Below are positions 8,710-15,971 of a stretch of 21,671 bases of DNA, in pieces. The notes under the pieces were generated by a model that was not told the DNA's origin, made no database searches, and saw nothing but the letters and a program-made list of their open reading frames with translations. Origin of the DNA: UBA6921 sp964532385 (GTDB lineage: Bacteria > Pseudomonadota > Gammaproteobacteria > SG8-11); the NCBI GenBank assembly GCA_964532385.1, contig CAZHHW010000054.1, positions 1-21,671 of the forward strand, in the 5' to 3' direction. Within the stretch, counting starts at the first letter, position 1. Each line of letters opens with the position of its first letter. The translations under genes were made by a program, and so were the position numbers.

Positions 8710-10794
8710 TTAAGCAGGCAACTTGAAGCCGGAGACCGATTTGCGCAACTCATTGGCCAATTCCGCCAGATTACCGATCGACACCGCGGTTTCATTGGTA
8801 CCGGCCGAGGTCTGTGTGGTCACTTCCTGAATGACGTTCATGGTGTCGGAAATGCTGGTTGCCGCCGTGGCTTGTTGTTGCGCCGCGTCGGTGATGTTCT
8901 GAATGATTTCGGCCAGATGGTTGGACACGGTTTCGATTTCTTCCAGCGATCCACCGGCGTTTTGTGCCAGCTTGGCGCCGTTCACCACGCCCGCGGTACT
9001 TTGTTCCATCGACGCCACTGCTTCCTTGGTGTCGGATTGAATGGTGCGCACCAGACTTTCAATCTGCTTGGTCGCGTCGGTTGCGCGCTCTGCAAGGCGT
9101 TGCACTTCATCCGCTACGACCGCAAAGCCGCGGCCCGCATCACCGGCCATGGCCGCCTGAATCGCGGCGTTCAAGGCCAGAATGTTGGTTTGGTCGGCGA
9201 TGTCGGAAATCAGTTCGATGATGTCGCCGATTTCCTGCGAGCTTTCGCCCAGACGTTTGATGCGCTTGGAGGTCTCTTGAATGGTCTCGCGAATCGAGTC
9301 CATACCTTTAATAGTGTTCTGCACCGCCGACGAACCCTTGTTGGCGATCGACACGGCTTTTTGCGCCACTTCGGTGGATGAAATCGCGTTGTTCGACACT
9401 TGTTCAATCGACGCAGCCATTTGATTCACAGCGGCGGACACTGCGGTGATCTGCTGTGCTTGGTGGTCGGACGCTTCGGCCAGATGCATTGCCGTCGCCT
9501 GGGTTTCTTGCGCGGCTGCCGACACCTGCACGGTGGTTTCGTTGATGGTCGTGACCAATTGGCGTAACGCGTCGATGGCGAAGTTAATAGCGTCGGCGAT
9601 GGCACCGGTGAAACTCTCGGTGACTGTCGCATGGGCGGTCAGATCGCCGTCCGCCAGATCGCCGATTTCGTCCAGCAAACGCATGATGGCCTCTTGGTTC
9701 TCCTTATTTTGCTGTTCGGTTTCACGCGTGCGTTCTTCGGTTTCGCGCAAACGCTTGGCGGTTTCACGATTGAGCTCGTAGCCCAACAGCACCAGCATGA
9801 CCAGCGACAGGACGCCGAAAATTCCACCCAATGCGGAGTAGAGGGCGCGGCTTTCACCTAAGTACACATAACCCGACATCAACGCCGTGGCGTCCTTCAG
9901 GAAATCTTCCGAAGCGGTGAACATCGCATTCGCGGCATCTTGCGCCTTGAACAAGTCGGGGGTCTTTTCCAGAATTTTCGTGACCAGCACACTGATTTCG
10001 AGGTAGGCCTCGTTCACTTCCTGCAATTTTTCCAGCGTATCCGGATCGGTCATCTTTTGAATGCCCATGGCCTTGTTGCCTTTAATCATGGCATCCAGAA
10101 CTTTACCGAAAAGTGCCGCGTCTCGACCGAAGCGGTCGGCGGCGGTGGCGGCGCCCTGACCACCTTGCAAAATCTTGCTGACGTTGAACGACATACGTTG
10201 CGATAACATCAACTGACGGCTGACGATATAGACCTGCTGGGGCTTGGCGTTAATGTCGATCATGATCTGCACAACTTCGTCGGACAGCGCCAGCAGATTG
10301 GGCATGGAGTTATTGATGTGCGCGACAAATTCATTGATCTGGCGAATCGCGCCTTCGGCTTTCAAAATCTGGTCGGCGTGTTGTCGAAATGCGGCCCAGC
10401 GTGCCACCAGCGATTCAAGCTGGGCGGCAACCTCGGCGGGCGACGCGGGCGTGCCTTTTGCAGCATCGCCGGTTTGCAGATTATTTAAGATGGTATCGAA
10501 ATTGTTGCGCGATTCATTCAACAGCGGAAACGCTTCTACACGGGCTGAAGACGCTTCGGCGGCGTTTTTCACGATGTTTTGCGACAACACGCGCAGCTCG
10601 CCGGTTTTGCTGATGTATTCCTTATCGTATCCCGACTGCACCGCGACATAGAGAAAGGTCGCGCCCATCGCGATGATCAGCAGCAGCAGCAGCCCGCCTA
10701 CGATGGCTTGCCGCTTGTTCTCGAGTAACCGTGACAGAACGTCTCCGCCGACAGACATCGCATCTTTCATTTTAAGGTTTTTAATCTTTTTCAT
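8710..10794 (-). CDS. pilJ: PilJ, type IV pilus methyl-accepting chemotaxis receptor
   Basis: A 694-residue inner-membrane chemoreceptor that feeds the ChpA kinase. A basic cytoplasmic N-terminus is followed by TM1 (about residues 31-52, rich in Leu/Ile), a periplasmic region of some 265 residues with two PilJ-type helical modules (the ISKTGELRVLSQ and YIVSRQLMLSQRMS segments mark the two repeats), TM2 (about 318-338), a HAMP-like linker and a long MCP signalling domain. The hairpin tip includes DQTNILALNAAIQAAMAGDAGRGFAVVADEV (split: DQTNILALNAAIQAA, then MAGDAGRGFAVVADEV) near 531-560. I chose the ATG at 10794 over the in-frame GTG at 10800: GGAG lies 8 bases before the ATG but only 2 before the GTG. 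A 97-bp gap separates it from pilI, the widest gap within the cluster; no clear promoter was seen there. Confidence 0.95.
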   Translation of the reverse strand: MKKIKNLKMKDAMSVGGDVLSRLLENKRQAIVGGLLLLLIIAMGATFLYVAVQSGYDKEYISKTGELRVLSQNIVKNAAEASSARVEAFPLLNESRNNFDTILNNLQTGDAAKGTPASPAEVAAQLESLVARWAAFRQHADQILKAEGAIRQINEFVAHINNSMPNLLALSDEVVQIMIDINAKPQQVYIVSRQLMLSQRMSFNVSKILQGGQGAATAADRFGRDAALFGKVLDAMIKGNKAMGIQKMTDPDTLEKLQEVNEAYLEISVLVTKILEKTPDLFKAQDAANAMFTASEDFLKDATALMSGYVYLGESRALYSALGGIFGVLSLVMLVLLGYELNRETAKRLRETEERTRETEQQNKENQEAIMRLLDEIGDLADGDLTAHATVTESFTGAIADAINFAIDALRQLVTTINETTVQVSAAAQETQATAMHLAEASDHQAQQITAVSAAVNQMAASIEQVSNNAISSTEVAQKAVSIANKGSSAVQNTIKGMDSIRETIQETSKRIKRLGESSQEIGDIIELISDIADQTNILALNAAIQAAMAGDAGRGFAVVADEVQRLAERATDATKQIESLVRTIQSDTKEAVASMEQSTAGVVNGAKLAQNAGGSLEEIETVSNHLAEIIQNITDAAQQQATAATSISDTMNVIQEVTTQTSAGTNETAVSIGNLAELANELRKSVSGFKLPA

Positions 10795-10891
10795 GCTCAC
10801 GGCTCCATAGCCCGATGGGTCAGTGCTTGCTAGTTACGGATGAATAGGGAAAATCTTTAAACTCCACTTCCGCATGCGAGGGCGGCTTGAC

Positions 10892-11434
10892 TTAAGCTGC
10901 GATACGCATGAACTCCGGATTTTCGGCCAGTCCTTTAAAATCAAACACGAACCAGTTCGTGTCCTGATGTTGATAGGCACCGGTCAGGTAATTCTTCAGC
11001 GTTGTGCTTGTTCCGGCCGCGATGGAACGGCTATTGTCTTGCTGGAAATGCTTCAGTCCCGCCACATCATCCACCAGCAAACCCGCCCACAGTTCGTCGT
11101 AATGAATGATCAGGACACGCGAGCGCGCATTAATATCAACCGGCGCTTGTCCCAGATAGTGCTTAAGATCGATGATCGGCATCAGCGTGCCGCGTATATT
11201 GGCAACACCGCGCACCCAACCTTTGGCCCCGGGCACCACCGCCAACCGCGGGTAGTAGAGAATTTCGCGCACATCGTCGACCGCCGCGACCAGATTCACG
11301 TCGCCGATGCGAAAACCAATCCCGGTCCACGGCTTGACAATAGCGCGTTGCTGCGGCAATCCCGCCGCATGCTGCTGGAATACGGTTTCGAGTTCGCGCA
11401 ACACATCGAACGGAGCAAGCCCGGACGGATTCAT
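10892..11434 (-). CDS. pilI: PilI, CheW-like coupling protein
   Basis: A 180-residue CheW-domain protein that couples the PilJ receptor to the ChpA kinase at the membrane-proximal array. The CheW core shows in IGFRIGDVNLVAAVDDVREIL, then VRGVANIRGTLMPIIDL (the conserved G-xxxxRG-x-hhPhhDL element), then VLIIHYDELWAGLLVDDVAGL. The ATG at 11434 is preferred over an upstream in-frame GTG at 11452, because AGGAG sits 7 bases before the ATG at 11447-11443, and the GTG would overlap the end of pilH. The start lies 10 bases after the pilH stop, and the ribosome-binding site overlaps that stop codon, so translation is probably coupled to pilH. Confidence 0.94.
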   Translation of the reverse strand: MNPSGLAPFDVLRELETVFQQHAAGLPQQRAIVKPWTGIGFRIGDVNLVAAVDDVREILYYPRLAVVPGAKGWVRGVANIRGTLMPIIDLKHYLGQAPVDINARSRVLIIHYDELWAGLLVDDVAGLKHFQQDNSRSIAAGTSTTLKNYLTGAYQHQDTNWFVFDFKGLAENPEFMRIAA

Positions 11435-11444
11435 GCCTTTTCTC

Positions 11445-11810
11445 CTAGCCACCGAGCGCGGTTCTCACTTTGCCGATCAGCTCCTGTTCGGTCACCGGTT
11501 TGGTCAGGTAGTCCTTTGCGCCCTGACGCATGCCCCAAACGCGATCCGTTTCCTGATTTTTAGTCGTGACGATCAGCACCGGAATGTGCGCGGTCTCGGG
11601 ATTGGTGGTGAGCTGGCGCGTGGCCTGGAAGCCATTGAGCCCGGGCATGACAATATCCATCAACACCAGATCGGGTTTGCGTTCTTTTGCCACGGCAATG
11701 CCTTGTTCGCCGCTGGTCGCGGAGAGCACGCTATAGCCGTTTTTTTCCAGCATGGTTTTGAGCACGTGAACTTCCGTGGGTGAATCATCGACGATCAACA
11801 CTGTGGCCAT
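11445..11810 (-). CDS. pilH: PilH, single-domain CheY-like response regulator
   Basis: A 121-residue stand-alone receiver. Phosphorylation pocket residues are present: D8-D9 after the first strand (LIVDDS), phospho-acceptor D52 (LVLMDIVMP), a Thr in LIVTTK and the invariant Lys in YLTKPV. In Pseudomonas PilH is paired with PilG; it affects pilus retraction or acts as a phosphate sink, which is family knowledge and cannot be read from this sequence. The ATG at 11810 has GGGAGAG roughly 7 bases upstream, in the short AT-rich gap of 29 bases after pilG. No output domain is present. Confidence 0.94.
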   Translation of the reverse strand: MATVLIVDDSPTEVHVLKTMLEKNGYSVLSATSGEQGIAVAKERKPDLVLMDIVMPGLNGFQATRQLTTNPETAHIPVLIVTTKNQETDRVWGMRQGAKDYLTKPVTEQELIGKVRTALGG

Positions 11811-11839
11811 TGCTTATCTCTCCCATCGCAAAATAAAAA

Positions 11840-12235
11840 TTATTTACGTACGTACTGTTTGATCGCGCCCAGCAACTCTTCGCGCGTAAACGGTTTGGTA
11901 AGGTATTGATCCGACCCTACGATGCGGCCGCGCGCCCGGTCAAACAAGCCATCTTTGCTGGTCAGCAGGATCACCGGCGTTTCCTTGTAACTTTTATTGC
12001 GCTTGATCAAAGCACAGGTTTGATAGCCGTCCAGGCGCGGCATCATAATGTCAATAAAGATGATGTCGGGGCGATGGTCGGTAATTTTCGACAATGCTTC
12101 AAAACCGTCGGTGGCGGTGATGACTTCACATCCTTCTTTCTTCAACAAGGTTTCGGCGGTGCGGCGTATCGTTTTGCTGTCGTCGATGACCATCACCTTG
12201 ATGCCGGTCAAATTGCCTTCTTCTGCTTCGCTCAC
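11840..12235 (-). CDS. pilG: PilG, single-domain CheY-like response regulator
   Basis: A 131-residue receiver, first gene of the Pil-Chp operon. It carries D18-D19 (VMVIDDS), phospho-acceptor D62 (IIFIDIMMP), the Thr/Ser position in VILLTSKDG and the Lys in YLTKPF. The stretch around TIRRTAETLLKK and the DGYQTCALIK segment are typical of PilG rather than PilH. In Pseudomonas PilG promotes pilus extension and cAMP signalling downstream of ChpA. The start is a GTG at 12235, chosen because GAGGTG at 12247-12242 lies 6 bases upstream and the N-terminal length then matches PilG homologues; the next Met (residue 15) falls inside the first beta strand. Confidence 0.93.
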   Translation of the reverse strand: MSEAEEGNLTGIKVMVIDDSKTIRRTAETLLKKEGCEVITATDGFEALSKITDHRPDIIFIDIMMPRLDGYQTCALIKRNKSYKETPVILLTSKDGLFDRARGRIVGSDQYLTKPFTREELLGAIKQYVRK

Positions 12236-12709
12236 TTAGCGCACCTCACAACTCACGGTTAAACACTGGGCCTTTATTAGGTGTAAACAACTTCAGCGTG
12301 TTTCACTTTGCACGCGCATGTGGATGGCGCGGTCAGCACTGCTTCGCATACGCTTGCTACATTAACGACCGGAACCGGTGAGATGTTTAATGCAAATCGG
12401 GCGCTCGTAAAATCCGCATGCCGCGGACACCCTCGTATTAGCTTTCTTTGCGGGCCCGGTTCTGCCTCGGCTTTGATTGCTTTCTGACACGAGCCACCGA
12501 TAAGACGAATCAAAAAAATCTTCCGCGCAATTCTTTAAGCATCTGTTAAATTTTTAGCACACTATCGTTACATATTCCAATCACGCCGTTATCGGCACAC
12601 TGTCACACGCACTGAAAAATCCTATGTGTGCGGCGATGGCAAAGCTATTTGTTCTTGGTGCACAATGCCCCACGCACGCGCACCGCGCGTTGCATTAAAG
12701 GAGCTGATC
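12236..12709. other. Divergent intergenic control region between pilG and gshA
   Basis: This 474-bp stretch has no gene I can support. It separates the minus-strand Pil-Chp operon from the plus-strand gshA run, so it must hold outward promoters in both directions. The pilG side carries a fair sigma70-like promoter, listed separately. The middle, about 12490-12580, is clearly more AT-rich than its surroundings (runs such as AAAAAAA near 12513 and TTAAATTTTTA near 12546), which would suit promoter or protein-binding DNA for gshA. I found no convincing -35/-10 pair for gshA and no sigma54 site with correct 24/12 spacing. No riboswitch fold or tRNA-like structure was recognised. Confidence 0.6.
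12258..12287 (-). promoter_or_regulatory. Candidate sigma70 promoter of the pilG operon
   Basis: On the minus strand, TTTACA at 12287-12282 (5 of 6 to the -35 consensus) is followed after 18 bases by TTTAAC at 12263-12258 (4 of 6 to the -10 consensus). A transcript would start near 12251, giving a leader of only about 15 bases that still contains the GAGGTG ribosome-binding site of pilG at 12247-12242. This is a sequence match only. In Pseudomonas and relatives other factors may control pilG. Confidence 0.35.
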
Positions 12710-13999
12710 ATGGCTGCGCTCGAACATGCCGCCGTACCCCATCTCACGACCGCGCTCACGGGTCCATTGTTGCAATTGGAGAGCCATTTTCTCGATAAAC
12801 AAGCGACCATCGAGCGCTGGTTTCGCGATCAATGGCGCGTGACGCCCGCGCCGTTTTACTGCTCGGTGGATTTACGCAATGCGGGTTTCAAACTCGCGCC
12901 GGTGGACACGAATTTATTTCCCGCCGGGTTCAATAACCTTAATCCCGCTTTCTTGCCGCTGTGCATTCAAGCGGCGCAAACCGCCATCGAGCGCGTGTGT
13001 CCCACCGCCGGGAAAGTGTTGATTGTGCCGGAGAGTCACACCCGCAACCTGCATTACCTCGACAATCTCGCGACCTTCGTCGACATTGTCGCCAAAGCAG
13101 GTTATGAAATTCGTGTCGGCTCGTTGTTGACTGATCTGACTGCGCCGCAAAAAATAGACTTGCCGTCGGGCCGCCACATCGTACTTGAACCCATCACGCG
13201 CGCAGGCAAATTAATCAGCGTCGGCGATTACGAGCCGTGTGTCGTGTTGCTCAACAATGATCTTTCCACCGGCCGGCCGCCGATTCTCGAGAATATCGAC
13301 CAGCCGATCGTGCCGCCGATGGAACTGGGTTGGTGGCGGCGTCTGAAGTCGGTGCATTTTAATTGCTACCGCGATGTCGCAACACAGTTCGCGGCCTTGG
13401 TCGACATCGATCCGTGGCTGGTCGATCCACTGTTCCGTAACTGCGGTGAAATCGACTTCATGAAGCGCGAAGGCGAAGATTGCATGGCGCGCAACACCGA
13501 CACCTTGCTAAAAGCAATCCAACTTAAATACGACGAATACAAATTAGATCGCAAACCCTTTGTGGTCGTGAAGGCCGACGCGGGCACTTACGGGATGAGC
13601 GTGATGATGGTCGAAAGCGCCGATCAAATTTTTGAACTCAACCGCAAACAGCGCACCAAGATGGCCGCCTCGAAAGGCGGACAAGCCGTATCCAAGGTGA
13701 TTGTGCAAGAAGGCGTGTACACCTTCGAAACCTGGGACGGCGCGGTGACCGAACCGGTGGTGTACATGATCGACCATTTCGTCGTGGGCGGATTTTATCG
13801 CGTGCATAAAGAACGCGGTGTGACTGAAAACCTGAACTCGCCGGGCATGCACTTTGAACCACTGGCTTTCGCCGAACCGTGCAATGCGCCGGATAATACA
13901 CAAGCCCCCGACGCGCGCATTAATCGCTTTTACGCTTACGGCGTGGTGGCGCGCCTCGCTCTGGTCGCCGCCGCGCGCGAGATCGCTGTTTACAAATAA
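12710..13999 (+). CDS. gshA: Glutamate-cysteine ligase, proteobacterial GshA family
   Basis: A 429-residue protein recognised as the glutamate-cysteine ligase family first described from Acidithiobacillus (TIGR02049/PF08886 type), distinct from E. coli GshA. It should join glutamate and cysteine with ATP, the first step of glutathione synthesis, in the cytoplasm. Conserved family segments seen are SVDLRNAGFKLAPVDTNLFP near the N-terminus, LIVPESHTRNLHYLDNL, VVLLNNDLS, SVHFNCYRDV, the ATP-site-like VVKADAGTYGMSVM, and YMIDHFVVGGFYRVH with RGVTENLNSPG. I chose the ATG at 12710, preceded by AAAGGAG with 6-7 bases spacing; the 28 codons before it show no family similarity. The stop overlaps the start of apbE by one base (TAATG). 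In Pseudomonas this position is taken by gshB, which is not seen in this window. Confidence 0.88.
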   Translation: MAALEHAAVPHLTTALTGPLLQLESHFLDKQATIERWFRDQWRVTPAPFYCSVDLRNAGFKLAPVDTNLFPAGFNNLNPAFLPLCIQAAQTAIERVCPTAGKVLIVPESHTRNLHYLDNLATFVDIVAKAGYEIRVGSLLTDLTAPQKIDLPSGRHIVLEPITRAGKLISVGDYEPCVVLLNNDLSTGRPPILENIDQPIVPPMELGWWRRLKSVHFNCYRDVATQFAALVDIDPWLVDPLFRNCGEIDFMKREGEDCMARNTDTLLKAIQLKYDEYKLDRKPFVVVKADAGTYGMSVMMVESADQIFELNRKQRTKMAASKGGQAVSKVIVQEGVYTFETWDGAVTEPVVYMIDHFVVGGFYRVHKERGVTENLNSPGMHFEPLAFAEPCNAPDNTQAPDARINRFYAYGVVARLALVAAAREIAVYK

Positions 14000-15045
14000 T
14001 GCGGGGCACGATTCTCGCGTGTGCTTGGAGTGCGCTCCTGGGTTTAAGCGGGTGCCTGTCAAGCACTGACACGCTCTATAAAGAATCCGGCTATGCGATG
14101 GGTTCGCTGGTCGAATTTACCATCTATGGTGTCGACGAGGCGCGCGCCAAAGCCGCTGTGGCGGCGGCGCAAACCGACTTGAATTTTCTGCACGGAAATC
14201 TTGATCCCTGGCATCCCGGTTCGCTCGCGCGCATGAATTCGCTGTTTACGCTGGGCGGACGTTTTACCGCGGCGGCCTCGGTGTTGCCGCTGATCGCCAA
14301 AAGCACCGAGCTGTCGCAGCGCAGCGGCGGCTTGTTCAATCCCGCCATCGGCAAGCTGATTCACCTGTGGGGATTTCAAAACGACGATCCGCCTCCCAGC
14401 GGTCCGCCACCGACAGCCGCGCAAATCGCCGCGGTTCTCGCGCAACAGCCACGCATGAGCGATCTGCATAGCGAGGGCGTGGAAATTGAAAGTAGTAATC
14501 CGGTGCTGGTGCTGGACTTCGGCGGCATTGCGCAAGGCTATGCCGCCGACGTACTCATTGAAGGTTTTAAACTTGCGGGCATTCGTAATGCGATTGTCAA
14601 CATCAGCGGCGACGTGCGCGTGCTCGGCGCCCATGGCGATCAGCCTTGGCGTATCGGTATTCGCAATCCGCGCGGCGCGGGAATGCTGGCGTCGCTTACG
14701 ATGCGCGGCGATGAGAGTGTCGTGACTTCCGGCGACTATGAACGCTTTTATATTTATGAAGGCAAGCGCTATCACCACATTCTCGACCCACGCAGCGGAC
14801 AGCCCGCGCAAGATGCCGCTTCCGCCACCGTGGTCAGTACCGAAGCCACCTTTGCCGATGCCGCGGCCACCGCGCTGATGGTTGCAGGTGTCAAGCACTG
14901 GCACGAAGTAGCGAAGGCCATGGGCGTGAAGGCCGCGATGCTGGTCGACGCTGCGGGACGCGTCTATATGGATCCCGCGACGGCGCAGCGCATTCACTTC
15001 GAAGTGGAACCGCCGCCCCCTGTGATACTCAGCGCACCGTTATGA
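13999..15045 (+). CDS. apbE: ApbE-family FAD:protein FMN transferase, lipoprotein
   Basis: A 348-residue ApbE homologue, which covalently attaches FMN from FAD to Thr/Ser of target proteins on the outer face of the inner membrane (known targets include Rnf, Nqr and FMN-binding-domain proteins). The first 19 residues form a short signal with lipobox LSGC, Cys19 being the likely lipidated residue. Family motifs: GYAMGSLVEFTIYG at the start of the mature protein, DFGGIAQGYAAD, NISGDVRVLG (family usually N-x-GGD), HHILDPRSGQP and the C-terminal metal-site segment FADAAATALMVAG. The start ATG overlaps the gshA stop, without its own Shine-Dalgarno, pointing to coupled translation. The end overlaps the next gene by 4 bases (ATGA). 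No substrate protein with a flavinylation motif was found in the window. Confidence 0.93.
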   Translation: MRGTILACAWSALLGLSGCLSSTDTLYKESGYAMGSLVEFTIYGVDEARAKAAVAAAQTDLNFLHGNLDPWHPGSLARMNSLFTLGGRFTAAASVLPLIAKSTELSQRSGGLFNPAIGKLIHLWGFQNDDPPPSGPPPTAAQIAAVLAQQPRMSDLHSEGVEIESSNPVLVLDFGGIAQGYAADVLIEGFKLAGIRNAIVNISGDVRVLGAHGDQPWRIGIRNPRGAGMLASLTMRGDESVVTSGDYERFYIYEGKRYHHILDPRSGQPAQDAASATVVSTEATFADAAATALMVAGVKHWHEVAKAMGVKAAMLVDAAGRVYMDPATAQRIHFEVEPPPPVILSAPL

Positions 15046-15410
15046 AACGCGGCGATTATATTGTGGTGAGCTTGTGTGTGCTCGCATTGCTGGTGTTGTT
15101 TGTTCATTATGGCGTGCCCGGCAGTACCGGTACGCAAGCGCGCATCGCAAGCGGTAATGCGCTGTATGCGCAGGTGCCGCTGAGCCGCGCGCAGGTGTAT
15201 CGCGTGCCGGGCTTGCTGGGTATCAGCGAAATCGAAGTGCGCGACGGACAAATCCGTTTTAACAGCTCGCCCTGTCCGGGCCAGCAGTGCGTGCATTCCG
15301 GCTGGGCGAAGCGCGGCGGAGAATTCATCGCCTGTGTGCCGAACCGCGTGAGCGTCACGGTGCTGGGGCAGGGCGCGGGTGGAGACTATTATGATTCGAT
15401 CACTTTTTAA
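15042..15410 (+). CDS. NusG domain II-like membrane-anchored protein
   Basis: A 122-residue protein of the NusG-II / DUF1312 (PF07009) type. One N-terminal transmembrane helix (about residues 6-24) anchors a small extracytoplasmic beta domain. The hallmark is the Cys-rich segment with C78, C83, H85 and C98 (SPCPGQQCVHSGWAKRGG, then EFIACVPNRVSV). Such proteins are repeatedly found beside Gx-type transporters and ApbE. Their molecular role is not established; a metal-, redox- or flavin-related job is inference from context. It starts with an ATG overlapping the apbE stop by 4 bases and lacks a clear Shine-Dalgarno. The next gene follows after 12 bases. Despite the name it is unrelated in function to transcription factor NusG. 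Confidence 0.85.
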   Translation: MKRGDYIVVSLCVLALLVLFVHYGVPGSTGTQARIASGNALYAQVPLSRAQVYRVPGLLGISEIEVRDGQIRFNSSPCPGQQCVHSGWAKRGGEFIACVPNRVSVTVLGQGAGGDYYDSITF

Positions 15411-15422
15411 GCATCAAAAAAT

Positions 15423-15971
15423 ATGAACTCCGCGCCCTTTACACATGTCGCATTAATTACCACCCGCGCCGATCACCGCATCGCCTGGCTTGCGGCGCTT
15501 GCGATCACCATTCATATAATGGAAAGCGCGTTGCCCAGTCCCTTGCCGGGTATGAAGCCGGGACTGGCCAATGTGGTGACTCTGGTGGTGCTGGCCCGTT
15601 ACGGCTGGGCGGCGGCGGCCTGGGTCAGCGGTCTGCGAGTGCTGGCCGGTTCTTTGCTGTTAGGCACATTTTTGTCGCCGGCATTTGTCTTAAGCTTGTC
15701 CGGCGCGTTTTGCGCCTTGGCGGTACTGGCGCCGGCAGCCGGAATCGCGCGTTGGATTCCGGCCTGGGCACCGGGTCCGATCGGGTTTGGTGTGTTGGCG
15801 GCCTGGGCACATATGGCCGGTCAATTTTGGGTGGCGTATGCCCTCTTTGTGCCGCATGAAGGTTTATTCCATTTGCTACCGATATTATTAACCATATCCC
15901 TGGTGTTCGGCGTTGCAAGCGGCGCCGTCGCCAATGTTGTCATTAAACATTTGGAAGCCGCATCCATATGA
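15423..15971 (+). CDS. Gx transporter / HepI-like integral membrane protein
   Basis: A 182-residue hydrophobic protein with about five to six predicted transmembrane segments. It matches the family labelled Gx transporter or heptaprenyl diphosphate synthase component I (PF07456); the diagnostic element is PSPLPGMKPGLANVVTLVVL after the first helix (PLPGMKPGLAN being the core). The substrate is unknown. The family resembles small S-component-like membrane transporters, which is inference. The old prenyl synthase label should not be trusted here, since no prenyltransferase partner is adjacent. Start ATG at 15423; the stop overlaps tonB by 4 bases (ATGA), so it belongs to the same transcription unit as apbE and the NusG-II gene. 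Confidence 0.82.
   Translation: MNSAPFTHVALITTRADHRIAWLAALAITIHIMESALPSPLPGMKPGLANVVTLVVLARYGWAAAAWVSGLRVLAGSLLLGTFLSPAFVLSLSGAFCALAVLAPAAGIARWIPAWAPGPIGFGVLAAWAHMAGQFWVAYALFVPHEGLFHLLPILLTISLVFGVASGAVANVVIKHLEAASI

Noticed and set aside
12277..12513. 78-codon minus-strand frame in the pilG-gshA gap
   Set aside because: No recognisable family or convincing ribosome-binding site, and it sits in the region expected to hold the divergent promoters.
12655..12680. Possible sigma54-type promoter (TGG...TGC) ahead of gshA
   Set aside because: The spacing between the GG and GC elements is two bases too short for the 24/12 consensus.
12626..12709. 28-codon upstream extension of gshA
   Set aside because: The ATG at 12710 has a strong AAAGGAG at proper distance and fits the family N-terminus; the extension has no family similarity.
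14059..14997. 312-codon minus-strand frame
   Set aside because: Fully antisense to apbE, whose lipobox and catalytic motifs are clear; no domain recognised on the opposite strand.
15423..15971. Heptaprenyl diphosphate synthase component I
   Set aside because: This older family label depends on an adjacent component II prenyltransferase, which is absent; the sequence is an integral membrane protein better described as Gx-transporter-like.
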